Shown here: piece by piece, positions 1-12,429 of the stretch
Position numbering within the stretch: the first letter of the stretch is position 1
Layout: the number at the start of each line of letters is the position of its first letter
From: Taxillus chinensis
Taxonomy: Eukaryota; Streptophyta; Magnoliopsida; Santalales; Loranthaceae
Direction: 5' to 3'
Assembly: GCA_023512835.1 (NCBI GenBank)
Contig: CM042090.1
Location: 58,143,865 to 58,207,864 of the forward strand
Length of the DNA: 64,000 nucleotides
The notes under the pieces: generated by a model
What the model was told of the DNA's origin: nothing
Seen by the model: only the letters and a program-made list of their open reading frames with translations
Database searches by the model: none
Position numbers and translations under genes: made by a program

Positions 1-415
1 ATTACAATAAATCAAATAAGCCACATCTTTATTTAATTCCAAAACATCAAAGGTTCACAAAACAACCAAGTCCCTGATTACAGTTCAATCCCTTAGTACA
101 TTCCCCTCCCTGGGGTTACATAAATCATAAAAGTACATTACTGAAATGAACAATAAAGTGGAGAGGGTCTTCCACCTTGGTGTATCCACCTAACGCCTGT
201 AAGTCCCCTGGAAAACAAACAAACACAGGTAGGAGGGGTGAGCAACCACAGCTCGGTAGGGATCATGTCTCCCCAACCCATCCCATGTTCCTAGCATCTA
301 CATGCCATGTGTACAAGTGCGGTGTCGTGATACAATAATTTCAACAAACATAATAACAACCACATCAACAATTTACAATCTTCCACTGCCACACAAGCTA
401 ACACTTTAACCACAA

Positions 416-519
416 GTGATTTAACCGCCTCTTCAGGCCAAGTTATTTAACCGCCTCTTCAGGCCAAGTGATTTAACCGCCTCTTCAGGCCAAGTGATTT
501 AACCGCCTCTTCAGGCCAG
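416..519. repeat. 26-bp tandem repeat inside LTR, four copies
   Basis: Four successive copies of a 26-bp unit containing GATTTAACCGCCTCTTCAGG are seen, differing at one or two positions. The same array is at 7041-7144 in the partner LTR, and a related array in opposite orientation lies at 59574-59668 in TE-K. Confidence 0.95.
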
Positions 520-997
520 ATACCACGATCAAGCACACAACACACATGGTCACTCAAGCATACAACCAAACACTTGGTGTGCACCTGTTCACAAGCGCAC
601 AAACCCAACCATTCAGGCCATAGAGCAAACATCCAGCATACATACATACACTAAACCACAAGTCCAGTCACACAGGCATATTACCAAACACGTAATGGGC
701 ATATGCATACAGCTATATTCACACGCATTTCATCGAACACATAGCATGTAATCCACGAAATCACACCAACATGCCATTGAAGGCCAACATTCATATAGGA
801 GGTCACACCTATATGAATTTACATATAAATAATATAACGAGATATAACTCATATTCGCCCTAGGACCCTAGGACGGAGGAGGATTTAGGAAGAACAGAAC
901 CCCTACCTTGAAAACGTCCTCCAGCTCTTGCTTCCACGCTAGACGTTGTCTTCCCCACGCACGACGCTCCGGCAGCAAGCCAGCAGCTCTCCTTCCT

Positions 998-1000
<3 letters not shown>

Positions 1001-1068
<68 letters not shown>
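1001..1068. repeat. (CT)n microsatellite in LTR leader
   Basis: About 34 CT units lie downstream of the LTR TATA box in the direction of element transcription, so (GA)n would sit in the 5' leader of the RNA. The array is shorter in the partner LTR (7627-7681) and in the other Tekay LTRs here, which is the usual length instability of such runs. Confidence 0.97.
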
Positions 1069-1070
<2 letters not shown>

Positions 1071-1134
1071 GTCGACGAAAAGAACCCTAACCCTAGAACA
1101 AGGAGTCTCCTCATCCTTATATAGACCTCCCATT

Positions 1135-1193
1135 ATCAAAACGACGTAGTTTTGATTAAGTGAAACCCAGGATCAAAACGACGTAGTTTTGAT
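1135..1193 (-). promoter_or_regulatory. Twin ACGT palindromes upstream of LTR TATA box
   Basis: Two copies of a 22-bp near-perfect palindrome with core CAAAACGACGTAGTTTTG (1135-1156 and 1172-1193) are spaced 37 bp apart. On the minus strand they lie just upstream of a CTATATAAGG box (about 1118-1127), which places them in the proximal promoter of the LTR. The same pair occurs in every complete Tekay LTR of the window. ACGT cores are typical binding sites for plant bZIP factors; binding here is an inference. Confidence 0.7.
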
Positions 1194-1757
1194 TACACAA
1201 GCTACAACCTTTCCGCATCCATACACACCAAAATACTCACTATTCCAACCTGGTCCTTTGGAAAAAGATGATTAGAATAACAAAACCAAGGTAACCATGC
1301 AAAAATATGCCGCACGCCAATTTGAACGCCAATTCCCCAATTGGCGTGCAGCTCCAAATGCACTCAAACTTTACTCCAAGTCTCCTTGCATCTTGTAGAG
1401 GCCTGAGAAGCAAAAATATGCTTGCACGTGAAATGGGTGAATTCACGTGCAGCTCCAAATGCTCTGAAATTTCTGTGGTAGATAGAGGACCTCATTCTAA
1501 GAAACTTTTGTTCTTGCACGCCAATTGTTTGAGGCCATCTACTAGGTCAAAAGTGAGCTCCAAGATCAGCCAAAACAACTTAAAACCGCCTTGTAAACGC
1601 ATAGCATCTTCCTAGGGCATAAATGTACGCTATCGCTCGACACATGCACCTCTCAAAAGTCCCCTCTTGGGCTCATCTCTTACCTTAAACTTGTGTACCA
1701 ACATCCAAGGTGTTTGTGGTTAACTCCTTACACACGGGTTACACACGGGTCATTACA

Positions 1758-1776
1758 TCCTCTCCCCCTTAAGACT
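1758..1776 (-). promoter_or_regulatory. Polypurine tract of TE-A
   Basis: Read on the minus strand, an AAGGGGGAGAGGA run lies directly before the LTR start. This is where plus-strand DNA synthesis is primed. The same sequence borders the internal side of the left LTRs of TE-D, TE-J and TE-L. Confidence 0.85.
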
Positions 1777-4700
1777 TTTCGTCCTCGAAAAGAAATGACA
1801 TACGAGGAAAACAAACACAAGCTACCCATTTGCCACACGGCGAGCTACAACACCCAAATGGGTCATACACCGCACATTGTACACAATAAGCACATAACAT
1901 AGTGTCACCACGAGTCCATAACCACATGCATCACAATCTATGGAAACACATCCACATGTCACAAATATCCATCACAAGCACATTTCATTAACACATTCAA
2001 TATAAATTAAAGTCACAAGTCGAAAGGAAATACAAATACACCAGCCAACAGCCACCCCTCCACCCTTAAGATTATTCATCCTCGAACAACTCTGGGGGTT
2101 GCTCACGCATCATGGTTCCGCGTTTCCATATTTCCTCCATAGGACGTGTCGTCCGCGAAAAGACCATACACTTTCCATAATGCACATGCTGATGCACATC
2201 GTCCACAACCATTCACATACCCGCGAATGAAGATATCACACAATAACACACATGAAGGCACGTACCCACAGACCCAATACAACACGAGCATGATAAGGAA
2301 ACACATATTCTAATCTCACCAACAACCCTTATTCTCCTCACCTAACACATGTCACAAGTATTCACGTCACGACGGTGTACGACGTATACGCCCATCCCCA
2401 ACACGTACGTTTAACAAATCACATAAGTCACAGACCAACTCACATCATAAACACCACTACAAGGAACAAGGCATAAACAAAACACTACTACACGTTTAAC
2501 GTTCCACTGCCTGGTCGCCAATACCATACAAACGCAGCCATTGGGAGTTTCCTCACACCCGTCCCACCTTTAGTAGACCTTTCGTCCCCGAAAAGGGAAA
2601 CCAAATAGGAAACAACGCGATAAGATCAAAGCAACACATAAGGCATTCATTACCACAAATGTTGGAGATGCCAACTCGGGGCACGATGGGACCAACACTC
2701 CACAACGTAAAATACCCAACAATTGGGATTTGAAGTCAACGCAGCCGCAGCCCCATAGGTAGACCTCACCCTAACAGCAAGCACAATGAGGTCACAATGA
2801 AACACAAACAAATAGGATAGCATTATGCAAACCACAATCACATTCCCACACAGGGAGCTCATCTCGGCAAGACCATCATCATCTGCGAAAACCACCTCAC
2901 TCAAGTAAGGAACATTGAAACCCCACCAACGCCAATGGGGACGCAGAACGGAATACAAGCCTAGACATAGAAACACGAGAATGGAGTGTGCCCTTAACCA
3001 CTCGGTTGCGGTCACCCTGGCGCCCAACGAAGTCCAAGGATGCACTAAAAACGAGAAATGCAGCACCACACACACAACCATGGTAAGACCAAAACCCACT
3101 ATCGGGCTATCACTAATCACCGACTTTGAGAAGCGACCTCCTTGATCACGGCCAAATAGAGATCTGCCAAGGTCCCACATTGCCTTCACAACTAAGGCTT
3201 ACCGTACAGCCCAAGAGATGATGCCTGACCAAGTCGCCAGACGGACCACACGATAGGAATCCCTTGACGCCGAGTAGCCGTGAACAACATAGTCCCCCCC
3301 CACACCTGAAAACTCTCCTATCTGCAACCTGACCACAATGGAATCCTCAATGTCACCACTCACAGGTCACAAGAAAATCCCTTGCCTCCAAGACATACTC
3401 CACCTCATGGCCCACCAACGCCGCTATATCAACTATCAACACACCAGCAAAACACTCAAATGGACCAAGAAATACTCAGGCTCTAACCGCAGCTTAATAT
3501 GGTCACTGCAATTCCTCCGGGTAGGCACAAGAAACGAGGCATGCAAACTCCTTATTCGGGACATTCATGTAGCTCCCAAACACACCAACACTTTGATGGC
3601 GTGGACCATCTCACTTACCGCATCAAAACGCACACAAAAGACTTTCAAGAAGAACATATGTAGCATGAGGACCCCATGATAGCCGCAGGACACAAGTCTC
3701 CCCCAAAGGGGTAGCATTAATACCCCTTACAAGCAAAACTCACCTCTGACTCCATTTAGTGAATCACAACGCATCAATACTTTCACACTTTAACTTAGCA
3801 TGCCATCACATGTGACAAGGAATAACATCAACATTACACATAACACCCCTCTTCATCCCACACCGCACATAATATGTGCATGCATCACCTCTTACTCCTC
3901 TGCATATGAATGCCACGAGGCCCACACATAAGAACTTTGCTACTCCTTTAGCACATATGTAACACTCACAACAAAACAAAGCAACCACAACACACGAAAT
4001 AAACTACTGTGTAGAACACATGTAAGAGAGGACATACTAGTCCCCACCTCCTCGCCTCTTTTAAGCCTATTACCCACACGACATGGATTAACGGAATGGT
4101 CCCACCACCAGGAGTACATCCTCAACCCCTCGGAAGGTGTCTCCCAATTATGAGGAAAAACCCAAACAAGGCCTGCCCAATCTCACTCGCTTGCCGCTGC
4201 CGATTGGGTTCACTGGGCACGATCCTATAAACTCAATCGTAACCTAGTTCCAGAACTCATCACCCTTTTTATACATACGCAAACCCATTTCACCACATAT
4301 CCTATGAACATTACCCAAGGTCTTTCACACACCACCAGCATGACACGTGGTCAATGTTTGGCCGCCCAAGAATTTGTAGCCATTTCCATAGGACACCCAT
4401 AAGAATCTTAAAACCACATACCACTCTTGCCAATCAATTTAGATTTCAATGACTCAAGGGGTGGGTTATACTAGTGGCAATTTCCTCCCTCAACCTTGAC
4501 ACTTGGAAAGGTTACCAAAAGAACATCCTTCTTAAGTAAAGACATCTACGAAACCTCTACTCACAAGAAAACACATTTCTATTACTCAAGGTTGCCACAA
4601 ATGGGGTCACACACTACCCACAAGCCACTAACTCATGCCTCCAACTTCCTAGGCTAGCTAGGCCAGGGTAATCTCACCTACGCTAGAGTATTAGGGGTAA

Positions 4701-5199
4701 CACAGGAACATTTATTACTTTCCTCACACACGGGCGCCCAAAATTGACTACCACACAAAGATACAATTAACACTTTAGACCATATTAAAACCACCAACTC
4801 TTTCCAACAACTCGTTTATAACCATTAGTAATTTATTAGTCTTTTGGTATCATATGTATATTTTTTATTTATTTTACTCATTTATTCTCCAAGTAGGTCC
4901 CAACTACGTCCATCCAAAATGGTAACTCAAACGACCTTCTAAGCCTCACCTAGCATAAAACAATGGCTCAAGAGCCCACCCAAATAAAAATATCCCTCTA
5001 TCACAAGTGTCTTAATTAAATTGCTAGAAACGCAACAATCAAAGGTTCACCCACCTCACCTAATCCAAGACGAGACTCAACCGATCACTATCATTAAAGG
5101 AATATGATACCACCACTAAACAAAGAATCTTAACACGCGAGAATCAAAATCGTACCCTTGACTAAGGAAAGTTCCGCCATGCTCTTCTCCTAGCCTCAC
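1777..5199 (-). other. Non-coding internal region of TE-A
   Basis: No reading frame here resembles a known protein. The part nearest the polypurine tract (to about 2000) matches the 3' flank of TE-D and TE-L. A short stretch near 2060-2130 resembles the chromodomain end of TE-D pol. From about 4440 to 5230 the sequence is recognisably homologous to 61275-61930 of TE-K on the other strand, so it is a family trait and not random decay. Confidence 0.7.
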
Positions 5200-5620
5200 T
5201 TGAATTTTGCTTTATTCCTAGCTCGTTGGGCCGGTCTTCTAGCACCAAGACTTGCTTTACCAAAACAGGCTGTCCGGAGATGTCCTACTTTTCCATAGAC
5301 GCGACACTAGTACTTCTTCTGCCATACTCTTTTCCAATGTCCCGGTTGTCCACTTGCAAGAACAACCCCTTTGGGAAACTGGTCTCTACCTCTTGAGCCC
5401 CTTTCTGGCCGATCAGACAACTATGCTTCAATTAATCTTCACCCAAGATCCCCCCGATGATGTGGGTTGATAGCTCTCGACGTACCTCGCTCTTAATCGG
5501 TTGTCGAATCTCATCCTTCAACTCTTAAATTACCAGGCTTAAGATGCCAACCTCTGCCATGATTATATCATTACTTACATCCTGCAGCTCTCCCACTTGC
5601 CCACGTGGGGGGCGGGCTTC
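5200..5620 (-). pseudogene. Broken reduced-Gag remnant of TE-A
   Basis: On the minus strand this stretch is clearly homologous to the open reading frame at 60831-61274 in TE-K. It shares the segment with the coiled-coil-like EVRQEL region, the zinc-knuckle region and the bases after it. In TE-A the frame is disrupted by stops and indels, so no protein of useful length can be made. It corresponds to the N-terminal part plus the nucleocapsid end of a Tekay Gag without the capsid domain. I infer that a common ancestor of TE-A and TE-K already carried this reduced form. Confidence 0.65.
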
Positions 5621-6505
5621 TTTGCTACCTCAATAGTCGTACCGGTCACAATTTTCGGAGACATTGGCTCCACGAAAAGGCAGCGCTCTAGGTTATCACT
5701 CAATAATCTCAATACCATTACCGGCTAGGCATTCTGAACTATAACTAACCTCAAAACATGCATTATCACCACACAAATTCATGGATGCACATCACAAACT
5801 ATACAAGTTCATACCCTTACAACAAGTTCACACCTTTACATTGCCCATATAATTCTATACTTAAGTGGATATCTCATCGTTTTGAACACAACATCGCTTC
5901 CTCCACACAACACCATACAAAGGCACATACTCAATCATTCACGAACACCAACATTATTGTATTTTATTTTATTTTATTTTATTTTTGTTCGTTCACATTT
6001 CACAAGCTTCACGTTCACAAACGCTCAGTTTCAATACCACAAATTCTTTTCCATGTTTTCATGCTCGAATCATCACAAAATTTCAGAGTTGCACAATTGA
6101 AACTTTATCACGTTCAACCATTTATCCATACAATTACACACACTGCACACATTTTAGTTCTCATTAAACCACATTGCACAAACAAGAATTCCACAAGCAC
6201 ACAAATTCAAGTTGTCATAAAATCAGAGTTAATCAGAGTTGCACAGTTCTCACCTTATCACATTATTCATATTTTTCTTTTATCACAATTATTTTTTTTT
6301 TCAGGTATCCACACCTTCACATACAACAACCAATGCAACTAGTGCCCTAATGCCAATGCATGCAAATCCTACCACAAGACTGGACTACCCCAAGTACACC
6401 TTGGAGGCTCCAAGAGGACCGTGTTGATCGGGCACGTCCCTCCAGGCTCCTCCAAAGGACCCAAGATAACCAAGTCCGCCCACTACCCTAGGCCAACTAG
6501 ACCAT

Positions 6506-6516
6506 GCTCGATACCA
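6506..6516 (-). promoter_or_regulatory. Primer-binding site of TE-A (initiator-Met tRNA type, one base short)
   Basis: Three bases from the LTR end, the minus strand reads TGGTATCGAGC, where the canonical site is TGGTATCAGAGC. The missing base falls exactly in CAG. TE-D shows the same defect, while TE-H and TE-K have the intact site. It is either a shared defect or a base-calling artefact. Confidence 0.8.
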
Positions 6517-6519
6517 TAT

Positions 6520-7624
6520 TGTCACGCCCCGGATTTCCAACCCGAGGAAACCGGTACGTGACTCCCCATTCACCCACACGGAGGGCAATGGGGTTGGATT
6601 ACTGGATGCCACACAAGCAAGTCTAACAATTACAATAAATCAAATAAGCCACATCTTTATTTAATTCCAAAACATCAAAGGTTCACAAAACAACCAAGTC
6701 CCTGATTACGTTCAATCCCTTAGTACATTCCCCTCCCTGGGGTTACATAAATCATAAAAGTACATTACTGAAATGAACAATAAAGTGGAGAGGGTCTTCC
6801 ACCTTGGTGTATCCACCTAACGCCTGTAAGTCCCCGGAAAACAAACAAACACAGAGGAGAGGGTGAGCAACCACAGCTCGCAGGGGATCATGTCTCCCCA
6901 ACCCATCCCATGTTCCTAGCATCTACATGCCATGTGTACAAGTGCGATGTCGTGATACAATAATTTCAACAAACATAATAACAACCACATCAACAATTTA
7001 CAATCTTCCACTGCCACACAGGCTAACACTTTAACCACAAGTGATTTAACCGCCTCTTCAGGCCAAGTTATTTAACCGCCTCTTCAGGCCAAGTGATTTA
7101 ACCGCCTCTTCAGGCCAAGTGATTTAACCGCCTCTTCAGGCCAGATACCACAGTCAAGCACACAACACACATGGTCACTCAAGCATACAACCAAACACTT
7201 GGTGTGCACCTGTTCACAAGCGCACAAACCCAACCATTCAGGCCATAGAGCAAACATCCAGCATACATACATACACTAAACCACAAGTCCAGTCACACAG
7301 GCATATTACCAAACACGTAATGGGCATATGCATACAGCTATATTCACACAGGCATTTCATCGAACACATAGCATGTAATCCACAGAATCACACCAACATG
7401 CCACTGAAGGCCAACATTCATATAGGAGGTCACACCTATATGAATTTACATATAAATAATATAACAGATATAACTCATATTCTGCCCTAGGACCCTAGGA
7501 CAGAGGAGGATTTAGGAAGAACAGAACCCCTACCTTGAAAACGTCCTCCAGCTCTTGCTTCCACGCTAGACGTTGTCTTCCCCACGCACGACGCTCCGGC
7601 AGCAAGCCCGCCGCTCTCCTTCCT

Positions 7625-7683
<59 letters not shown>

Positions 7684-8372
7684 GACGGCTGAAAAGAACC
7701 CTAACCCTAGAACAAGGAGTCTCCTCATCCTTATATAGACCTCCCATTATCAAAACGACGTAGTTTTGATTAAGTGAAACCCAGGATCAAAACGACGTAG
7801 TTTTGATTACACAAGCTACAACCTTTCCGCATCCATACACACCAAAATACTCACTATTCCAACCTGGTCCTTTGGAAAAAGATGATTAGAATAACAAAAC
7901 CAAGGTAACCATGCAAAAATATGCCTGGCACGCCAATTTGAACGCCAATTCCCCAATTGGCGTGCGGCTCCAAATGCACTCAAACTTTACTCCAAGTCTC
8001 CTTGCATCTTGTAGAGGCCTGAGAAGCAAAAATATGCTTGCACGTGAAATGGGTGAATTCACGTGCAGCTCCAAATGCTCTGAAATTTCTGTGGTAGATA
8101 GAGGACCTCATTCTAAGAAACTTTTGTTCTTGCACGCCAATTGTTTGAGGCCATCTACTAGGTCAAAAGTGAGCTCCAAGATCAGCCAAAACAGCTTAAA
8201 ACCGCCTGTAAACGCATAGCATCTTCCTAGGGCATAAATGTACGCTATCGCTCGACACATGCACCTCTCAAAAGTCCCCTCTTGGGCTCATCTCTTACCT
8301 TAAACTTGTGTACCAACATCCAAGGTGTTTGTGGTTAACTCCTTACACACGGGTTACACACGGGTCATTACA
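6520..8372 (-). repeat. TE-A right LTR (5' LTR), complete, 1853 bp
   Basis: It starts with TGTCACGCC and ends with CATTACA, the TG...CA ends of an LTR. It matches 1-1757. In transcription order (right to left) it holds paired CACGTG boxes, two ACGT palindromes, a TATA box, a GA-rich leader (7627-7681) and a 26-bp tandem array (7041-7144). Confidence 0.95.
7041..7144. repeat. 26-bp tandem repeat in right LTR of TE-A
   Basis: Four copies, matching the array at 416-519 in number and order. Confidence 0.95.
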
Positions 8373-8599
8373 GTTTCTCAGGGGGAGCAAGCTCGTAGGG
8401 GGAGTTATCTTTGATAGGAGCCAGCTAACACAACTTCATGCCCACGGGGGAGAGGAGTGTGTATTTTTGTAATTTTGATCTCCTCCAAATTCTTTATATG
8501 CAAAGATATCTTCTGATTAATCTAAAATTGTCCACCAAACTCGTAGTCTCAGACTTCATGTATTCACCCGTTGTCAGCTTATATTAAATAGGGGGAGAT
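8373..8599 (+). other. Sirevirus-like 3' non-coding region with repeated polypurine tracts
   Basis: AGGGGGAG or close variants occur four times (near 8379, 8399, 8446 and 8590). Repeated polypurine tracts upstream of the 3' LTR are a described hallmark of Sireviruses (Ty1/copia). No reading frame is present. It is probably the 3' end of a copia element on the plus strand, cut on the left by TE-A. It need not belong to the copia fragment at 48561-50459, which has the opposite orientation. Confidence 0.45.
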
Positions 8600-9234
8600 T
8601 ATTGCAAACACTGGATTTGATGAAGCTGCCAAATTATAGTCTAAGTCTAGAGACTCGAACAATCGAAGGTCGTAGGGTCGAAGAGTCGTAGTTCGTTGAA
8701 GTAAAACTGTCACAGGACACATTGGCGGGAGGCTCGCAGACTCGTAGGGTCTGGAGACTCGAAGCAAGATGGTGACAGAACATCTGGTGACTCGTAGATC
8801 CAGGGTCGAAGGTCGTAGAGTCATAGTACGGAAAAGAGAGAGTTACTGCAAGCATTGACAAGTTCGGAGACTCGTAGAGTCGAAGAATTCTAAAGAACAG
8901 TAACCAATGCTAAATGACCCGTAGACTCGCAGCCCATAGAACTGTAGAGTCCATAAAAATACTTAAGTCAATTAATAGAACTTCAACTACCACTAGACTC
9001 GAAGACTCGTAGAGTCGTAAAGTCAAAGCCTTCAAACACTATTAAGGAAACAGGACTCGTAGACTCGTAGATTGAAAGTCGTAGAGTCGAAACCTTCGAA
9101 CACTGTTAAGGAAACAGGACTCGTAGACACGTAGATTGAAAGTCGTAGAGTCGAAACCTTCGAACAATGTTAAGGAAACAGGACTCGTAGACTCGTAGGT
9201 TGAAGGTCGAAGAGTCAATGCTATAAAGACTGGC
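8600..9234 (+). repeat. Putative Sirevirus LTR start, rich in GACTCGTAG/GTCGAAG repeats
   Basis: It follows directly on the last polypurine tract. The first bases (TATTGCAAACACTGG) look like a copia LTR start with the TG changed to TA. The rest is a dense, irregular array of 8-9 bp words such as GACTCGTAG and GTCGAAG, becoming a regular 64-bp repeat at the right. It is cut by the LTR at 9235. Confidence 0.4.
9020..9225. repeat. 64-bp minisatellite, about three copies
   Basis: The word AAGGAAACAGGACTCGTAGA begins at 9044, 9108 and 9172 (with small changes), giving an exact 64-bp period. Copies differ by a few substitutions. The unit is itself built from GACTCGTAG-like words. Confidence 0.9.
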
Positions 9235-11182
9235 TGTCACGCCCCGAATTTCCAACCTGAGGAAACCGGTACGTGACTCACCTTTTACCCACATGGAGGG
9301 CAAAGGGGTTAGGATACAAACCATGAATATAACATTTTAAACATCCACAACACATTCAAGAAAGTAATGTTCATTAAAGCAATCCACAATCCAAACCAGT
9401 CTTTATTACAACAAAATCCTCTTTTCAATCCATCCCCACTAGGGTTACATCAATTCCCACAAAATAACATAAATGAAAGATGGTAAAGTAAATAAGGTCT
9501 TCCACCTTGGGGTCCCACCTAACGCCTGTATGTTCCTGAAAGAAAACACAACATAGAGGGAGGGGTGAGCAACCACAGCTCAGTAGGGATCATGTCTCCC
9601 CAACCCATCCCATGCTCCTAGCGTCTACATGAGGGTGTGTACAGGTTCAGTGTAGTGACAATAAGATATAAACAGGTTATATTCCACAATCACACGACAT
9701 ACACATATCCACAGCCATACAGGCTTAGCCATATAGGCTAACATATCCACAGCCATATAGGCTTAGCCACACGGGCTAACATATCCACATCTCAAGCAAG
9801 TAATTTAACCGCCTCTTTAGGCCACTAATTTAACCGTCTCCCAGGCAAAGTAATTTGACCGCCTCTTCAGGCCAATGGTTTAACCGCCTCTCAGACAAAG
9901 TAATTTAACCGCTCTTTAGGCCAGATACCACAGTCATGCACACAACATACACCACGGTCACTCAAGCATAAAACCAAACACTTGGTGTGCACCCGTTCAC
10001 AAGTGCACAAACCCAGCCGTTTAGGCAATAGAACAAACACCCAACATGCATACATACACCAAATCACAAGTCCAGCCACACAGGCATATTATCAAACATG
10101 TACTAGGCATATACACACAGCAATATTCACACAGGCATTTCATCGAACATGTAACATGCACTCACCACCCAACAACAGAATCACACCAAAATGCCATTGA
10201 AGGCCACCATCCATATAGGAGATCACACCTATATGGATTACATATATATATAAACAGATATAATCCATATTCTACCCTAGAACCCTAGAACAGAGGAGGA
10301 TTTAGGAAGAACAGAACCCCTACCTCAAGTAAAATGCAACAACACCGCAATACTGTTCCCACGCCGAACGCTGTCCGCCCACGAGACACCAATCACCCAC
10401 GCAAGACGCCCGGCAGCAACCAGGAGCTCTCCTTCCCTCTCTCTCTCTCTCTCTGCGACGGCTGGTGGAGCAACAAACCCTAAACCTAAAACAGAGGGGC
10501 TTCTCCTCCTTATATAGACAACACAACATCAAAACGACGTAGTTTTGATTAATTGAATCCCAGCATCAAAATGACGTAGTTTTGATGGAACAGGCTATGA
10601 CCTTCCCACATCCATACACACCAAAATATTCACAATTCCAACATGGTCCTTTGGGAAAAGATGATTTGAATAACAAAACTAAGGTAACCATGCAAAAATA
10701 AGTCTGCACGCCAATTTACACGCCAATTCCCCAATTGGCGTGCAGCTCCAAATGCACTCAAACTTCACCCCAAGCCTCCTTGCATCTTGTATAGGCCTGA
10801 GAAGCAAAAATATGCTTGCACGTGAAATGGGTGAATTCTCGTGCAGCTCCAAATGCTCTGAAATTTCTGTGGTAGGTAGAGGACCTCATTCTAAGCAGCT
10901 TTTGTTCTTGTACGCCAATTGTTTGAGGCCATCTACTATATCAAAAGTGAGCTCCAAAATCTGCCAGAACAGCTTAAAAGCGCCTGTATATGCATAGCAT
11001 CTTCCTAGGGCATAAATACACGTTATCACTTGTCGCATGCACCTCCCAAAAGTCCCCTCTTGGGCTCATCTCTTACCTTAAACTTGTGCACCAACATCCA
11101 AGGTGTTTGTGGTTAACTTCTTACACACGGGTCATGGCATCTGTGGTTAAGTTCGTACATACCACAAACACGGGTCATTACA
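9235..11182 (-). mobile_element. TE-B: lone Tekay-family LTR
   Basis: The 1948-bp LTR runs from TGTCACGCC to TTACA with the family's ACGT palindromes, TATA region, short CT run (about 10436-10455) and CACGTG boxes. Only four bases of internal sequence (TCCT, the start of the polypurine tract region) follow before the Athila LTR at 11187. The flanks CTGGC and TCCTT do not form a target duplication. It is therefore either the left LTR of an element broken by the Athila junction or a rearranged solo LTR. The outer half matches the TE-L LTR and the inner half matches TE-A. Confidence 0.88.
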
Positions 11183-12138
11183 TCCTTGACCCGCATAAAT
11201 TATGTCTGAAGGTTTTGCAGCAAGTGCACTGGTCAAGTAATAAAGTGGAGTATTAAGATTCCGGTTGTCGAACCCACAGGGAGGTAGCTAATGCTGTTAA
11301 GCAGCAAGCACTAAGCTAACAAGTTGATTTTATGTCTGGATAATTGATGTTTGTTGTGCAAATATTTTGAACAAAAAGATATTAAATCAGAATGTTGGCA
11401 AGTGGTTGGTATAGACATCTAGGGTCACAATGTTTACCACCCAATCGATTGTACTAATCTGGTTATGGCTTTTGTTCTTGATTTATGTTCTAGTTCAAGT
11501 TCATGTTGATTATCTCCTACCTATCTTACATTTGGTCCATGCTAAGATAGATTTAAGGCTTTTATCCCATTTGGTCCATGTGAATAAAAGTGATCAAGGT
11601 AGATAAACAATTTAATAGTTGTAGACTTGGTCCATCATACAATATTAAATCTAATTCACTAGTGTTCCACCCTAGACAAGGGCTAAGATTACCTAATTAT
11701 GCATAAACTAGGCATTTCCATTCAAGCAAGTGAATTAAACAAGAACTGAATTCTATTTTATTGAACAACCATAACCAAACTAAATACAATTTATTGGGGG
11801 CTACATTGCTCCCCTAGACTAACAAGACTACTCCATAATCATGACAAAAACAACAACAATCATAAGAAAGAACATGATTACGAGACCAGGACAATAAAGG
11901 AAGACCCCAAGATGAACCAGGACTCCAGCCTCCAAAGACTCCGGCGTCTGCTGCCCAAACTCACTCCTTGCCAAGGACAATCCGATCTTTTAGCAATGGC
12001 TATAGCTCTTTTCAGAACTCAGATCAGATTCTCCTCCTCAAGATGATTTAAAATGCCTCCAAAGACTCCTATTTATAGGTTTTAGTGGGCCAAATTAGGG
12101 TTACAAAAGGTGTGCCCTAATTATAAATGTGGTCGCAG

Positions 12139-12158
12139 CCAAAACGACGTCGTTTTGG
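12139..12158 (-). promoter_or_regulatory. Perfect 20-bp palindrome in Athila LTR promoter
   Basis: CCAAAACGACGTCGTTTTGG is its own reverse complement and lies upstream of the TATA box. The copy in the other LTR is at 23962-23981. It shares the AAAACGACGT half with the palindromes of the unrelated Tekay LTRs. Confidence 0.75.
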
Positions 12159-12281
12159 TTAGTGACACTAATCGACGTTCTAGGCGAAATAAAACTCAAA
12201 CTACACCAACTTTGACCCCAGTTCTTTAGAGGAAAATGATTAAAGCAACAAAATACATCATTGGGAGCACAAAAATGCTTG

Positions 12282-12429
12282 CACGTGAGAATGCACGTGA
12301 GAAGACCCTTTTCACGTGCAGCTCCAATTTGACTCAAATTTGCTCCAAAGCTTCCTCTTGAGTTGTAGAAGGCATCCATGCAATAAAATCCTTGCACGTG
12401 AGAATGCACGTGAGAAGGCATTTCACGTG
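12282..12429 (-). promoter_or_regulatory. Cluster of six CACGTG (G-box) motifs in Athila LTR
   Basis: CACGTG occurs at 12282, 12294, 12313, 12395, 12407 and 12424, arranged as two near-identical triplets. CACGTG is the plant G-box core bound by bZIP and bHLH factors. Whether it acts here is inferred. Confidence 0.65.

Larger units (their letters stand above)
1..1757 (-). repeat. TE-A left LTR (3' LTR), missing its outer 109 bp
   Basis: The sequence matches 6629-8372 almost base for base and ends in TTACA at 1757, directly before the polypurine tract. Compared with the right copy, about 109 bp at the outer end lie outside the window. Nearly all differences between the two copies that I could see fall at CAG or CTG trinucleotides. 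The LTR contains a 26-bp tandem repeat, a CT microsatellite, two ACGT palindromes and CACGTG boxes. Confidence 0.95.
1..8372 (-). mobile_element. TE-A: non-autonomous Tekay-like LTR retrotransposon, minus strand
   Basis: Two LTRs in the same orientation (1-1757, cut by the window edge, and 6520-8372) enclose 4.8 kb with no protease, reverse transcriptase or integrase. In element orientation the 5' LTR is on the right, followed leftwards by a Met-type primer site (6506-6516) and ending at a polypurine tract (1758-1776). The internal region contains a broken reduced-Gag remnant near 5200-5620. A stretch near 2060-2130 resembles the 3' end of the pol region of TE-D. Much of the rest (about 4440-6400) is homologous to TE-K read on the opposite strand. 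This supports a family of deletion derivatives of a Tekay chromovirus that depends on proteins made elsewhere. The target duplication cannot be checked because the left flank lies outside the window. Confidence 0.88.

Noticed and set aside
459..647. 62-residue minus-strand frame conserved in both LTRs of TE-A
   Set aside because: It lies over the 26-bp tandem array and is conserved only because LTRs are copies; no codon-like pattern of change.
860..1149. Reading frames coding Arg-Glu or Ser-Leu repeats across the CT microsatellite, also at 7487-7753 and 58869-59121
   Set aside because: Any frame across (CT)n is open in both strands; the flanks are LTR sequence and the frames differ in length with the repeat.
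2650..3189. 179-residue minus-strand frame in TE-A, the longest there
   Set aside because: Composition is odd, it matches no family I know, and the surrounding sequence is decayed non-coding DNA.
5758..6342. 194-residue plus-strand frame in TE-A
   Set aside because: Biased to His, Thr, Phe and Ser from an AC/T-rich strand; homologous TE-K sequence does not keep the frame.
12139..12158. Perfect palindrome read as a transcription terminator
   Set aside because: Intrinsic terminators are bacterial; here it lies upstream of a TATA box in an LTR promoter.
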